DNA of 64,000 nt from Rhizobium sp. (GTDB lineage Bacteria; Pseudomonadota; Alphaproteobacteria; Rhizobiales; Rhizobiaceae): contig JAPZUE010000007.1 in assembly GCA_027533385.1 (NCBI GenBank), positions 62,001 to 126,000 on the forward strand, written 5' to 3'. Each line of letters opens with the position of its first letter. Position 1 is the first letter of the stretch. The notes beneath the pieces were generated by a model, which was given only the letters and a program-made list of their open reading frames with translations, did no database searches and was not told the origin of the DNA. Made by a program: the position numbers and the translations under genes. Of the stretch, positions 1 to 9,337 are shown in pieces.

Positions 1-178
1 GATAAACATAGAGAATTAACCATCGCCAGGCTTGGGCTGGTGCATGCTGTCGCCTCCGTGTTGAAATCGGGACTGGCCATTACTGGCACCGAAGCACCGG
101 TCGAAATGCGATAGTATCGTCACCAATTCCCCACATTGCGCTGGCAGGCGTTGAGTCGCGTGAGTGAGTGGAACAGGT

Positions 179-3100
179 ATGGTACAGAAGCAGGCTGCAA
201 ACAGCATTCGATCGCAGGGCGATGGTTTCGCGGATGATGATCCGTTGGCGGAACTCGCCCGCATCGTCGGGTTCGATCAGCCGCTGAAGCGCGAGCCCGT
301 CGTCTCGCTGCCACAGGCGCCGCAGATGGGTTCGGCTGAATTCAATCTCGAAGACGAGTTGATGCGCGAATTCGAGGGGTATGAATCCCCTTCGGCGCCA
401 ACCTCCTATGCGCCGCCGCTGGCGGCTCCGGAGCCCGTTGCGCCCCGTTCGACTGTCGTCGAAACCTATCAGCCGTCTGTTTCTCGCGAGGAGCCTCGTT
501 TCGAGCCTGAGCCGGTTGCATTCCAGCCGGCGCAGCAGCCGTCTTACGATATGCGCTCGGTCGACTATCCGGTGCCGGTCGCATCCTATGATGATGCCGA
601 TATGTCGGGCTTTGAGTTGCCTGCCGCCGACGTCGATCAGCGCGTTGACCTGCGCGAGGCGCCGGTGGCCCAGCGTGTCGAGCCTGAGGTCGCCTTCGAT
701 CTCGCGGATGAGCTTGAATTCGCTGTTGAAGATGCGGATATCCGTCCCGCAGCTCCCGTTGTGTCGCAAAAGCCTGTCCAGCCCGAGCCGCCGCGCCTGC
801 GCCTGCCGCTGGCCAATTTCTCGGCCCAGCCGGTTCGTCGTTCCGAGCCGGAGGTGGCTGCAGAGCCGCCCCGCACGGCGTCTTCCTTCGAGTTCCCGAA
901 TTTTGATACGCCCGTCGTGTCAAAGGTCTCCGTGGCGGAAGAGCCAGCGCCCCTCGATTTCGGTAAGGCAAGTTTTGATTGGACTGCGGGACCGGTTGAG
1001 CCGATCCCGGCAGTCGCTGCCAAGCCGGAACCGATGGCGCCCGTGATGACGCCGGCATTCTCGATGCCTGTCGAAAGCATCGTAGTCGAGCCGCAGCCGC
1101 GCGTGGTGTCTGCTGCACCCGTGGCCACCCCGGTTCAGGTTGCAGCCGCTTCTGAGCGCGAAGAGCCCGATTTCAGCTTTGACTTCTTGGATGATCTCGC
1201 GCTCGAAGATGACGTTGCTGCTGCGCCGAAGGTTGAAGCCGCTCCTGTCCAGAACACGGCGCCTAAGGCCGCCGATGATGATTTCGATCCCTTCCATGAT
1301 CAGGAATTCGATCTGCAGCTCGATGATATCGAGCTGGATCTCTCCGACCTCGATGTTGCGCCTGAAAAGCCTGTAACGCCGCCGGCATCGGTTCTGGCAG
1401 CTCCGGTTTTCGCCGCGGCTGCTGCGGCTCCCGCACCGGTCCGGTCCGAGCCGGTCATGGCGCCCACGACCTATAGTCCCCAGGTGTCTCAGCCTTCCTA
1501 TGCTGCAGCGCCGTCGCTGACGGCTCCGGCCTTCACGGCACCCGTGGCCCGGCCTGCCGTGGATGTCCGGGCGGCTGCGCCCGTGCAGGCCAGCGCGCCT
1601 GTGCGCCCCGCCGCGCCCGTTGCCGACAGTTTCGGCTTCGACCCTTCTGAGATTTCCGAGCAGGACGATCTCGTCGAGACCCTGAGCGGACTGGACGTGC
1701 CGGACGTTCCGGTCACCGAGACGCGTGCCCCGCAGGCCGCACAGCCGGATTACGACATCGATATCGATGCGGAACTGGCAACATTGTTCGAAGAGCCGGT
1801 GCCTCAGATATCGCGGCAGCAGGCAAAGCCGGTGACAACGAGCCGTGTCGCCGCAACGGCTGCTGTGTCGCCGGCGCCGGCGGCCCGTGCAGCGGCGGCA
1901 CCGCTCGACGACTTCGACGCTTTCGAGAAAGCGCTGGAAGAAGATTTCCGCAGCACCATGACGACCCCCGGCGGTTTCGAGCCGGAAAGCCGCGGGCACA
2001 TCACGATCGCCGGCGAGGGGCGTGGCTTCCGCTTCCGCCAGCTCAAGCCTTACCTGATGGCAGGCACGGCAGCGATCGTGTTGCTCGCCGGTGCCGGTGG
2101 CCTCTATGCCTGGCTTGGCAGCGGCGCCGTGGGCACGCTGACCGGCGGCGAGCCTGTGGTCATCGCCGCTGACAATGACCCCGTGAAGATCGTTCCGGAA
2201 GATCCGGGCGGCAAGTCCGTGCCGAACCAGGACAAGGCGGTCTATGATCGCGTGGCCGGCAATGGTGTCGAGGATCCCAAGCAGCCTAGCCTGATTTCCT
2301 CGGAAGAAGAGCCGGTTGATGTCGTGCAGCGCACGCTGATCCCCGAGAGCCTTCCGATGGAAGGTGAGAGCCAGGCCATGGCGACCCCGGTCGGCGAGAC
2401 CGAGGATCCGCGTCTCCTGCCCGATGGCCAGCCCCAGCAGGCCGCCGCCGATGACCCGGCAACCATCACGCCGCGCCGCGTGCGCACCATGATCGTTCGT
2501 CCGGACGGCACGCTGGTTGCCCAGGAAGCGCCGGAAGAGTCCGCTGCGGCCGCACCGATTGAGACGGCTGCCGCAACGCCGTCGCAGGCCGCTGCTGAAA
2601 CACCGGTTCTGGCGGCACCGAGCGTGCCTGCGACCGCTGCAAACGATACGGTTCAGACCGTCGATACCCGTGTGGTCACCCCCGGCGGTGCCGCCGACAC
2701 GGCAGCCCCGGCAAGCACGACGGCTGCGACAAATGTGGCTGCCGCCGTCGCAACACCGACCGACGTGCAGACTGCCGCCCAGCCGCCTGCGGCTCCTGCT
2801 GCCCAAGTCGATGCGTCAGCCCCACGCGCCCCGATCCCGACGACCCGCCCGGCCGATCAGCCGGTCAATGTTGTCGGCACCGTGACCGACCAGGGCAACC
2901 TTCGTCCGGGCCAACCGGCTGCAACAGCCCCGGCACAGCCTGCCGCTCAGACCGAAGTCGCCGCAGCGCCTCCGGCCGCCGCAGCGCCTGCGCCGGCAGC
3001 ATCCGCGCCATCAGGCGGTTTCGGCGTCCAGATCGCGTCGCTTCCCTCCGAGGCCGATGCGCAGAAGAGCTACCGCAGCCTGTCGTCCAAGTTCGCCAAT

Positions 3101-3256
3101 GTTCTGGGCGGCAAGCCCTGGGAAATCCGCCAGGCCGACATTCCCGGCAAGGGCACCTTCTACCGCGTCCGCATCGTCGCGGACTCCCGGGAAGAAGCCG
3201 TGGCGCTTTGCGAACAGTATCGTGCCGCCGGCGGCAGCTGCCTCGTTTCGCGCTGA
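179..3256 (+). CDS. SPOR-domain membrane protein with long acidic/Ala-Pro-rich cytoplasmic region
   Basis: About 1025 residues. The N-terminal ~620 residues are low-complexity (Ala, Pro, Val, Glu and acidic stretches) with no recognised fold. A single membrane segment follows at about residues 625-646, then a second Ala/Pro-rich periplasmic stretch and a C-terminal SPOR domain at about 947-1025 (starting near GGFGVQIASLPSEADAQ). SPOR domains bind denuded septal peptidoglycan, so a role in division or cell-wall remodelling is inferred. The ATG at 179 is preferred; an in-frame GTG lies at 164. It sits directly upstream of nagZ and scpAB, the usual alphaproteobacterial order, and a hairpin terminator follows. 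Confidence 0.85.
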   Translation: MVQKQAANSIRSQGDGFADDDPLAELARIVGFDQPLKREPVVSLPQAPQMGSAEFNLEDELMREFEGYESPSAPTSYAPPLAAPEPVAPRSTVVETYQPSVSREEPRFEPEPVAFQPAQQPSYDMRSVDYPVPVASYDDADMSGFELPAADVDQRVDLREAPVAQRVEPEVAFDLADELEFAVEDADIRPAAPVVSQKPVQPEPPRLRLPLANFSAQPVRRSEPEVAAEPPRTASSFEFPNFDTPVVSKVSVAEEPAPLDFGKASFDWTAGPVEPIPAVAAKPEPMAPVMTPAFSMPVESIVVEPQPRVVSAAPVATPVQVAAASEREEPDFSFDFLDDLALEDDVAAAPKVEAAPVQNTAPKAADDDFDPFHDQEFDLQLDDIELDLSDLDVAPEKPVTPPASVLAAPVFAAAAAAPAPVRSEPVMAPTTYSPQVSQPSYAAAPSLTAPAFTAPVARPAVDVRAAAPVQASAPVRPAAPVADSFGFDPSEISEQDDLVETLSGLDVPDVPVTETRAPQAAQPDYDIDIDAELATLFEEPVPQISRQQAKPVTTSRVAATAAVSPAPAARAAAAPLDDFDAFEKALEEDFRSTMTTPGGFEPESRGHITIAGEGRGFRFRQLKPYLMAGTAAIVLLAGAGGLYAWLGSGAVGTLTGGEPVVIAADNDPVKIVPEDPGGKSVPNQDKAVYDRVAGNGVEDPKQPSLISSEEEPVDVVQRTLIPESLPMEGESQAMATPVGETEDPRLLPDGQPQQAAADDPATITPRRVRTMIVRPDGTLVAQEAPEESAAAAPIETAAATPSQAAAETPVLAAPSVPATAANDTVQTVDTRVVTPGGAADTAAPASTTAATNVAAAVATPTDVQTAAQPPAAPAAQVDASAPRAPIPTTRPADQPVNVVGTVTDQGNLRPGQPAATAPAQPAAQTEVAAAPPAAAAPAPAASAPSGGFGVQIASLPSEADAQKSYRSLSSKFANVLGGKPWEIRQADIPGKGTFYRVRIVADSREEAVALCEQYRAAGGSCLVSR

Positions 3257-3281
3257 TATCAGACCCGATACCCAAGCCATC

Positions 3282-3312
3282 GAGAGGCGGAACCCCGTGT
3301 TCCGCCTCTTTT
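3282..3312 (+). terminator. Rho-independent terminator after the SPOR gene
   Basis: A 9-bp perfect stem, GAGGCGGAA paired with TTCCGCCTC, is followed by TTTT. It lies about 25 nt after the SPOR-gene stop and before nagZ. Confidence 0.75.
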
Positions 3313-3383
3313 CCTGTGTATGAGCCTCTCTGGCTTTCACCCGATCCCTTCGGCTTTTTCCTTCCCCTCGATATGGTCTTCCC

Positions 3384-4412
3384 ATGACAGCACATTCCCG
3401 TCCCGCCAAAGCCATGATCCTCGGTTGCCTCGGTCAGCGTCTCACCGCCGACGAGAAGGCCTTCTATCGCGACGAGCAGCCCTGGGGCTTTATCCTGTTC
3501 GGCCGCAATATCGGCGAAGCGGAGCAGGTGAAGGACCTCGTCGCCGAGATGCGCGACACGGTCGGTGGGGCCGCCCATGTGCCGGTTCTGATCGATCAGG
3601 AAGGCGGTCGCGTGCAGCGCATCCGCGAGCCGATCGCGCCGCGTTATCCCTCCGGCGCCGACCTCGGCGCTCTCTACCATCAGGACGCCGAGAAGGGATT
3701 GCGCGCGGCCTGGCTGATGTCGCGCCTGCATGCCTTCGATCTCTACCGCCTCGGCATCAATGTCGACTGCCTTCCGGTTCTCGACGTGCCGATCGAAGGG
3801 GCCTCCAACGTCATCGGCAATCGCGCCTATTCGAATGACCCGCATGTGGTGGCGAAGATGGGGCAGGCGGCAGCCGATGGCCTGAAGGCGGGGGGTGTTC
3901 TGCCGGTGATGAAACACATGCCGGGCCATGGTCGAGGCATGGCCGACAGCCATCACGAACTGCCTGTCGTCACCGTGCCGCGTGCCGAACTCGAGGCCCA
4001 TGATTTCGTGCCCTTCAAGGCACTCGCCAGCGAATTGATGGGCATGAGCTGCCATGTCGTGTATACCGACATCGACCCCGATCACCCGGCCTCGACCTCT
4101 AAAATCGTCACCGAGGAGATCGTGCGCAAGGCGATCGGCTTTGAGGGCCTGCTGATGTCTGACGATATCTCGATGAATGCGCTCAAGGGCACGATCGGCG
4201 AACGGGCGGTGCGTATTGCCGCCGCCCTCGACGTCGTCCTGCATTGCCATGGCCATATGGACGAGATGAAGGCGGTTGCTTCAGCCGTCTCTGAACTCTC
4301 CGGCAAGGCACGTGCTCGCGCCGATGCCGTGGAAGCGGCGTTCGGCCAGCCGGACAATGCCGATGAGCAGGCGCTGCGCGACGAATTCGCCAACCTGATG
4401 GCGGTCGCCTGA
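3384..4412 (+). CDS. nagZ: Beta-N-acetylhexosaminidase (GH3 family)
   Basis: 342 residues, a typical single-domain NagZ length. NagZ removes GlcNAc from GlcNAc-anhydroMurNAc muropeptides in the cytoplasm during peptidoglycan recycling. Visible family signatures are IDQEGGRVQR near residue 70, the flexible-loop motif KHMPGHGR near 180 carrying the catalytic His, and the nucleophile Asp in LLMSDDISM near 255. The stop codon overlaps the scpA start by one base (TGATG), indicating translational coupling. anmK at 23 kb is a further enzyme of the same recycling pathway. Confidence 0.95.
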   Translation: MTAHSRPAKAMILGCLGQRLTADEKAFYRDEQPWGFILFGRNIGEAEQVKDLVAEMRDTVGGAAHVPVLIDQEGGRVQRIREPIAPRYPSGADLGALYHQDAEKGLRAAWLMSRLHAFDLYRLGINVDCLPVLDVPIEGASNVIGNRAYSNDPHVVAKMGQAAADGLKAGGVLPVMKHMPGHGRGMADSHHELPVVTVPRAELEAHDFVPFKALASELMGMSCHVVYTDIDPDHPASTSKIVTEEIVRKAIGFEGLLMSDDISMNALKGTIGERAVRIAAALDVVLHCHGHMDEMKAVASAVSELSGKARARADAVEAAFGQPDNADEQALRDEFANLMAVA

Positions 4413-5281
4413 TGGCGCGCGGCCCGGTCCAGCCGACGATCTTGAACCGGCCCTCCCAGGGGGAGACGCCGGCGCCGACGCCGATGGACAGCCTCTGGCA
4501 GGACAATGCCGAGGAGAGGGCCGCAAGCGACCCCGCACTGCTGATCGATGTCGCAGGCTTCGAAGGTCCGCTCGACCTTCTGCTTTATCTCGCCCGCAAC
4601 CAGAAGGTTGATCTTGCCCGCATCTCGGTGCTGGCGCTGGCCGAACAATATCTGCTGTTCATCGAGAGTGCGCGGCGCATCCGCATCGAACTGGCTGCCG
4701 ATTATCTGGTGATGGCCGCCTGGCTTGCCTATCTCAAGTCGCGTCTTTTGATCCCGCAGCAGCCGAAGGATGACGGCCCCTCGGGCGAGGAAATGGCCGC
4801 CACGCTTGCCTTCCGCCTCAAGCGGCTCGAGGCCATGCGCGAGGCAGCGACCCGGCTGATCAATCGCAATAGGCTGGGCCGCGATGTCCATGCCCGCGGT
4901 GCCCCCGAACATGTGCCCTCCCGGGCCGTCAGCGCCTACGAGGCTTCGCTCTACGATCTTCTGACGGCCTATGCGGCACTTCGCCAGCGGCAGGCGATCA
5001 CGCAGGTCACCATCGAGAAGCGCCGCGTCTGGTCGCTTTCCGATGCGCGCGGCATCCTCACCCGGATGATCGGCGAAATCTCCGACTGGACGGCGCTCGA
5101 CCACTTCCTGCTCCGCTACCTGCCGAGCCCCGAGGAACGGGTGACGGCCATTGCCAGCGCCTTTGCCGCCTCGCTCGAACTGGTGCGCGAGGGCCGCCTC
5201 GAAATTCGCCAAGAGGGCGCCTTCCAGCCGATCTACATGCGCAGCGGTCCGAAGGCCGAAGCGCTGAAAGCGGTGGAGTGA
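4412..5281 (+). CDS. scpA: Segregation and condensation protein A
   Basis: 289 residues. ScpA is the kleisin subunit that bridges SMC heads in the chromosome-condensing SMC-ScpAB complex. The ScpA core motif GFEGPLDLLLYLARNQKVDL lies near residue 45, and a C-terminal winged helix follows. It starts inside the nagZ stop codon and is followed 7 bp later by scpB, so the three genes form one transcription unit. Confidence 0.95.
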   Translation: MARGPVQPTILNRPSQGETPAPTPMDSLWQDNAEERAASDPALLIDVAGFEGPLDLLLYLARNQKVDLARISVLALAEQYLLFIESARRIRIELAADYLVMAAWLAYLKSRLLIPQQPKDDGPSGEEMAATLAFRLKRLEAMREAATRLINRNRLGRDVHARGAPEHVPSRAVSAYEASLYDLLTAYAALRQRQAITQVTIEKRRVWSLSDARGILTRMIGEISDWTALDHFLLRYLPSPEERVTAIASAFAASLELVREGRLEIRQEGAFQPIYMRSGPKAEALKAVE

Positions 5282-5288
5282 GCCCCTG

Positions 5289-6023
5289 ATGGCCGATGTC
5301 GACGATCTCGAGCCGGAAGATGGCGTGGACGCGGAGGAGACCGGTCATTCCGCATCCCTGCGGGCCGAACTCGACCGCCGCGAGGCGCTGAGGATCGCCG
5401 AAGCTCTGGTCTTCGCCTCGGCCCAGCCCGTTTCGACCGCCTTCATCGAGGAGCGCTTGCCGCGCGGTGTTTCGGCCGGTGAAATCCTTCATCAGTTGAA
5501 GGAGGAATACGCTTCACGTGGCGTCAACCTCGTGCAGGTCGAGGATCACTGGGCCTTCCGCACCGCGGCCGATCTCTCCTTTGCGATCCGCAACGACGAG
5601 GCCGAGGTCAAGAAGCTCTCGCGCGCAGCGCTCGAAGTGCTGGCCATCATCGCCTATCACCAGCCGGTCACCCGCGCCGAGATCGAGGACATCAGGGGCG
5701 TGCAGACCTCCAAGGGTACGCTGGATGTACTGATGGAGGCAGGCTGGGTGCGCTTTCGCGGCCGCCGCCGCTCGCCGGGCCGCCCGGTGACGCTCGGCAC
5801 GACCCGCGACTTCCTCGACCATTTCGGCTTGGAAGAACTGCGCGATCTGCCGGGTCTCGAAGAGTTGAAGGGGGCAGGGCTGCTCTCCGGTCGCATCCCC
5901 GCGAACTTCAACATCCCGCTGCCCATGGGCCATGACGACCTGACCGACGAGGAAGATCCGATCACCCAGCTTGATCTGGAGGAGCTCGGCCTCTTGACTC
6001 CGGGCGGTGAAGCAGAGGAATAG
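5289..6023 (+). CDS. scpB: Segregation and condensation protein B
   Basis: 244 residues. ScpB is the dimeric winged-helix partner (kite protein) of ScpA and SMC. The family segment LSRAALEVLAIIAYHQPVTR with the following EIEDIRGV is present near residue 115. The N-terminal ~25 residues and the C-terminal ~40 residues are acidic and variable. The start ATG is 7 bp after scpA. Confidence 0.95.
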   Translation: MADVDDLEPEDGVDAEETGHSASLRAELDRREALRIAEALVFASAQPVSTAFIEERLPRGVSAGEILHQLKEEYASRGVNLVQVEDHWAFRTAADLSFAIRNDEAEVKKLSRAALEVLAIIAYHQPVTRAEIEDIRGVQTSKGTLDVLMEAGWVRFRGRRRSPGRPVTLGTTRDFLDHFGLEELRDLPGLEELKGAGLLSGRIPANFNIPLPMGHDDLTDEEDPITQLDLEELGLLTPGGEAEE

Positions 6024-6116
6024 GGTCAGCTTTTTTTGATTGGTGACCGGTCCCAGCCGGCTCGTCTGCGGTCTTGATGTCCGCGATGATCCGGCCTGAG
6101 CCGCGCGGACGGCAGA

Positions 6117-7244
6117 ATGAACCCAGCGAAGATCCAGCATGGAGACGGCCAGCGCACGGCGGGCGTGACCTTTGCAGCGCGCCTGACCTTCGAGGACATT
6201 CATCATCGCTACCATGGCAAGGATACGATCCGTGGGGTCTCGCTGACGGCGGAGCCGGGCGAGGTGCTCTGTCTTCTCGGCCCCTCCGGCTCCGGCAAGA
6301 CGACCCTGCTCAGGATTGCCGCCGGCATTGAGGCCCAGGCGTCCGGCCGCGTGCTGATCAATGACCGGGAGGTCGCAGGTCCCAGCACCTTCCTGCCGCC
6401 GGAAAAGCGTGGCATCGGCCTGATGTTCCAGGACTTCGCCCTGTTTCCGCATATGTGCGTGCTCGACAATGTTCGCTTCGGCCTGACGGCCCTGCCGCGC
6501 AAGGAGGCGGTCGCCGAGGCCATGGCTGCCCTGGAGCGGGTTGGGCTTGCCCATTATGCCGAGAAGTTTCCGCATGCCCTCTCAGGCGGCGAGCAGCAGC
6601 GCGTGGCACTGGCGCGGGCGCTGGCGCCCCGGCCAAGCGTCCTCCTGATGGACGAGCCCTTTTCCGGTCTCGATTCACGTCTCAAGGACACCGTGCGTGC
6701 TGACACGCTCGCAATTCTTCGTGAAACCCGCGCGACCGCCGTCGTCGTCACCCATGATGCGGAAGAGGCGATGCGCATGGCGGATCGGATCGCGCTTCTC
6801 AAGAATGGCCGGCTTGTGCAGGTCGGAACCTCCGACGATCTCTACCGTCGCCCGAAGGACATTTTCGCGGCCGCCTTCTTCTCTGAGATCAACGAGTTTT
6901 CAGGCCGCGTGCGCAGCGGACGCGTCGAGACCCCCTTGGGGGCTGCGGATTCCGGAGCGATTGCCGAGGGGGCCGAGGTTGAAGTTGCCGTGCGTCTGTC
7001 GGGTCTTGCCGTCCGTGAAAGCGGCGGCTCCATTCCGGCCCGCATCATTGCCCGCCGCTTCCTCGGCGTCGTCGAGCTGCTGGACCTTGCCGTCCCTGGC
7101 ACCGAGCGGCCGGTCCGCGCCCGGATCCGGGCAGACATCTTGTCGCCTGGCGTACGCGACGTGACGATTGCGGTTGAGCCGAAGGATATTTTGGTGTTTG
7201 AAAAGACAGCGGAAAGCCCCTACATCGGGGAAACCAAAATCTAA
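6117..7244 (+). CDS. ABC transporter ATP-binding protein, orphan
   Basis: 375 residues: a nucleotide-binding domain with Walker A GPSGSGKTT, signature LSGGEQQRVALARAL, Walker B LLMDEPFSGLD and the switch His in VVVTHDAEEAM, then a C-terminal TOBE-like regulatory domain. The architecture matches ATPases of iron(III), polyamine or sulfate importers (FbpC/PotA/CysA type); the substrate cannot be read from the sequence. No permease or binding-protein gene is adjacent. It lies between scpB and tatA, which are usually direct neighbours in this block, so it looks like an insertion. The stop precedes the tatA Shine-Dalgarno sequence by only a few bases. Confidence 0.85.
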   Translation: MNPAKIQHGDGQRTAGVTFAARLTFEDIHHRYHGKDTIRGVSLTAEPGEVLCLLGPSGSGKTTLLRIAAGIEAQASGRVLINDREVAGPSTFLPPEKRGIGLMFQDFALFPHMCVLDNVRFGLTALPRKEAVAEAMAALERVGLAHYAEKFPHALSGGEQQRVALARALAPRPSVLLMDEPFSGLDSRLKDTVRADTLAILRETRATAVVVTHDAEEAMRMADRIALLKNGRLVQVGTSDDLYRRPKDIFAAAFFSEINEFSGRVRSGRVETPLGAADSGAIAEGAEVEVAVRLSGLAVRESGGSIPARIIARRFLGVVELLDLAVPGTERPVRARIRADILSPGVRDVTIAVEPKDILVFEKTAESPYIGETKI

Positions 7245-7256
7245 GGAGTGGCAGGC

Positions 7257-7478
7257 ATGGGTTCGTTTAGCATTTGGCACTGGATCATCGTTCTGGCGAT
7301 CGTCCTGCTTCTCTTCGGCCGCGGCAAGATCCCGGAACTCATGGGTGACGTGGCCAAGGGCATCAAGAGCTTCAAGAAGGGCATGAGCGACGAGGACGAG
7401 AACGAGACGCAGACCGCCTCGAATGCCCAGCCCACGGTGACAAAGACGGTCGACCACAAGGCCGACGAGGTTAAGTGA
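7257..7478 (+). CDS. tatA: Sec-independent protein translocase subunit TatA
   Basis: 73 residues. TatA oligomers form the translocation pathway for folded proteins. It has one N-terminal membrane helix (about residues 6-20), the [20 protein letters not shown] hinge and amphipathic helix, and an acidic tail. The ATG at 7257 is chosen because TAAGGAG ends about 8 nt upstream; an in-frame GTG at 7248 overlaps that ribosome-binding site. It is followed by tatB and tatC. Confidence 0.95.
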   Translation: MGSFSIWHWIIVLAIVLLLFGRGKIPELMGDVAKGIKSFKKGMSDEDENETQTASNAQPTVTKTVDHKADEVK

Positions 7479-7519
7479 TCGGTATCAGCCGATCGGACGG
7501 GCAGCCATTTCGGCTGCCC
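7478..7519 (+). other. Two intercistronic hairpins between tatA and tatB
   Basis: The first hairpin pairs GATCGG with CCGATC at 7478-7495. The second is a perfect 8-bp stem, GGGCAGCC-ATTTC-GGCTGCCC, at 7499-7519, followed by TTCCTT rather than a clean U tract. They could partly terminate or stabilise mRNA after tatA, which cells need in excess over tatB and tatC. Confidence 0.5.
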
Positions 7520-7591
7520 TTCCTTCGTTGAAATCGTGGAAGACCGGCGCCTGTTGATGGCGCCCTGGCGTGGCATCAGGAGCCCGTTTGC

Positions 7592-8428
7592 ATGCTGGAT
7601 ATTGGCTGGACCGAGCTGTTGGTGATCGCCGTCATCCTGATCGTCGTGGTTGGTCCGAAGGATCTGCCGCCGATGATCCGGGCCTTTGGCAAAATGACCA
7701 AGCGGCTGCGCCAGACGGCGGGCGAGTTTCGTGCCCAGTTCGATGAAGCGCTGCGTGAGGCCGAGCTTGAGGATATCAAGCGATCCGTCGATGATGTGCG
7801 CTCGCTCAATCCGGCCAACAGCATCCGCGAGGCGCTCAATCCGCTGCGCCAGATGGGGCAGGACATCCGTTCCGACCTGGAGCGATCGACCCGCTTCGAG
7901 CCGAAGTCGGATGCCGAGGACGAGGGGGTAGAGAACTCCATTCTTCCCGAATTGCCGTTCGGCCTCGATGAGCCACCGCAGGAACTGAGGCCAGCAGCAC
8001 AGCAGCCGGCTCAACCGGCACCGGCATCACAGCCCGTTCAGTCTGCGCCGGCCGCCGGAACGGCACCGGCACAGGCTCCTGTTCCGGCGGCAGTCGATCC
8101 AACGCCTGTTGCCGTCGCAGCCGCAGCCGCACCTGTTGTCGCAGCCACGGCACCTGCGCCCGCAAGCCCTGCGCCTGCCGCAGCCGTGCCCGCCAAGGCA
8201 GCAAAGGCCTCTGGCGGCAAATCGGCGGCAAAGACGGCCGCACCGGCCAAACCCGCCGCGAAGACGGCAAAATCCGCGCCGGCAACAGCAGCCGTCGAAG
8301 CCCCGAAAGCCAAGGCCGTGCGTGCCAAGTCGTCGGCAACCAAGACGGCAGAGCCTGCGCCGGCGGCTGACATCAAGGTCAAGGCAACGCCCAAGACGCG
8401 CAAGATGAAGAGTGAGGACCGCGCATGA
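7592..8428 (+). CDS. tatB: Sec-independent protein translocase subunit TatB, long-tailed
   Basis: 278 residues, longer than the roughly 170-residue E. coli protein. The N-terminus (MLDIGWTELLVIAVILIVVV, then GPKDLP) is the TatB membrane helix and conserved motif, followed by the amphipathic helix MIRAFGKMTKRLRQTAGEF. From about residue 130 the tail is Ala/Pro- then Lys/Ala-rich low-complexity sequence, probably disordered. TatB and TatC form the twin-arginine signal-peptide receptor. Its stop overlaps the tatC start (ATGA). Confidence 0.95.
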   Translation: MLDIGWTELLVIAVILIVVVGPKDLPPMIRAFGKMTKRLRQTAGEFRAQFDEALREAELEDIKRSVDDVRSLNPANSIREALNPLRQMGQDIRSDLERSTRFEPKSDAEDEGVENSILPELPFGLDEPPQELRPAAQQPAQPAPASQPVQSAPAAGTAPAQAPVPAAVDPTPVAVAAAAAPVVAATAPAPASPAPAAAVPAKAAKASGGKSAAKTAAPAKPAAKTAKSAPATAAVEAPKAKAVRAKSSATKTAEPAPAADIKVKATPKTRKMKSEDRA

Positions 8429-9234
8429 GCGGCGAGATTGAAGACAAGCCCCAGCCGCTGATCGAACACCTGATCGAGCTGCGCTCGCGCCTGATCTGGG
8501 CGCTCGGCGCCTTCTTCGTTGCCTTCATCGTCTGCTTCTATTTCGCCAAGCCGCTCTTTAACATGCTCGTCGTGCCCTACAAATGGGCGGTCGGCTGGGC
8601 GGGGCTCGATGTATCGAAGACCGAGCTGATCTACACCGCGCCGCAGGAATTCTTCTTCACCCAGGTGAAGGTTGCTGCCTTCTGCGCCATGGTGCTGGCC
8701 TTCCCGGTGATCGCCTCGCAGGTCTACAAATTCGTGGCTCCAGGTCTCTACAAGAACGAGCGAGCGGCCTTTCTGCCATTTCTGATCGCCTCGCCGCTGC
8801 TCTTCCTTCTCGGCGCCTCCCTGGTCTATTTCGTCTTCACGCCCATGGTCATGTGGTTCTTCCTGGCCATGCAGCAGGCGCCGGAAGACGGAAGTGTCGC
8901 GATTTCGCTTCTGCCGCGGGTTTCTGAGTATTTGAGCCTGATCATGACGCTGATCTTCTCCTTCGGGCTGGTCTTCCAGCTGCCGGTGGTGACGTCGCTT
9001 CTCGTCCGTGTCGGTCTGCTTGAAAGCCAGTGGCTGGCTGACAAGCGCAAGTATTTCATCGTCGTCGCCTTCGTGGTCGCAGCGATCGTCACGCCGCCCG
9101 ATCCCTTGTCCCAGATCGGTCTTGCACTGCCGACGATCCTTCTCTACGAGGTGGCTATCTACGTGGCGCGACTCATTGAAAAGAACCGCGCGGGCACGCA
9201 ACTCGCCGAGGTCGGCTCCGCAGAAAAGACCTGA
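8425..9234 (+). CDS. tatC: Sec-independent protein translocase subunit TatC
   Basis: 269 residues with six predicted membrane helices. The N-terminal segment PLIEHLIELRSRLIWAL is the conserved cytoplasmic signal-recognition region, and the Glu of YTAPQEFFFTQVK lies in the first periplasmic loop region. TatC is the core receptor for twin-arginine signal peptides. It overlaps tatB by 4 bp. Confidence 0.97.
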   Translation: MSGEIEDKPQPLIEHLIELRSRLIWALGAFFVAFIVCFYFAKPLFNMLVVPYKWAVGWAGLDVSKTELIYTAPQEFFFTQVKVAAFCAMVLAFPVIASQVYKFVAPGLYKNERAAFLPFLIASPLLFLLGASLVYFVFTPMVMWFFLAMQQAPEDGSVAISLLPRVSEYLSLIMTLIFSFGLVFQLPVVTSLLVRVGLLESQWLADKRKYFIVVAFVVAAIVTPPDPLSQIGLALPTILLYEVAIYVARLIEKNRAGTQLAEVGSAEKT

Positions 9235-9337
9235 GAGGTGCCGGCTGGTCCTGCCACTTTCAACCCATCAAGACATGGGGCCGGACCTGGCCGCCGGCCA
9301 ATCCGATCCCGGTCGAACTTGAAGACCTGGAACGACG

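Noticed and set aside
920..2806. Long reverse-strand ORF (628 codons) opposite the SPOR gene
   Set aside because: It mirrors the GC-rich Ala/Pro codons of the sense gene. The translation is Arg/Gly/His-rich with no domain.
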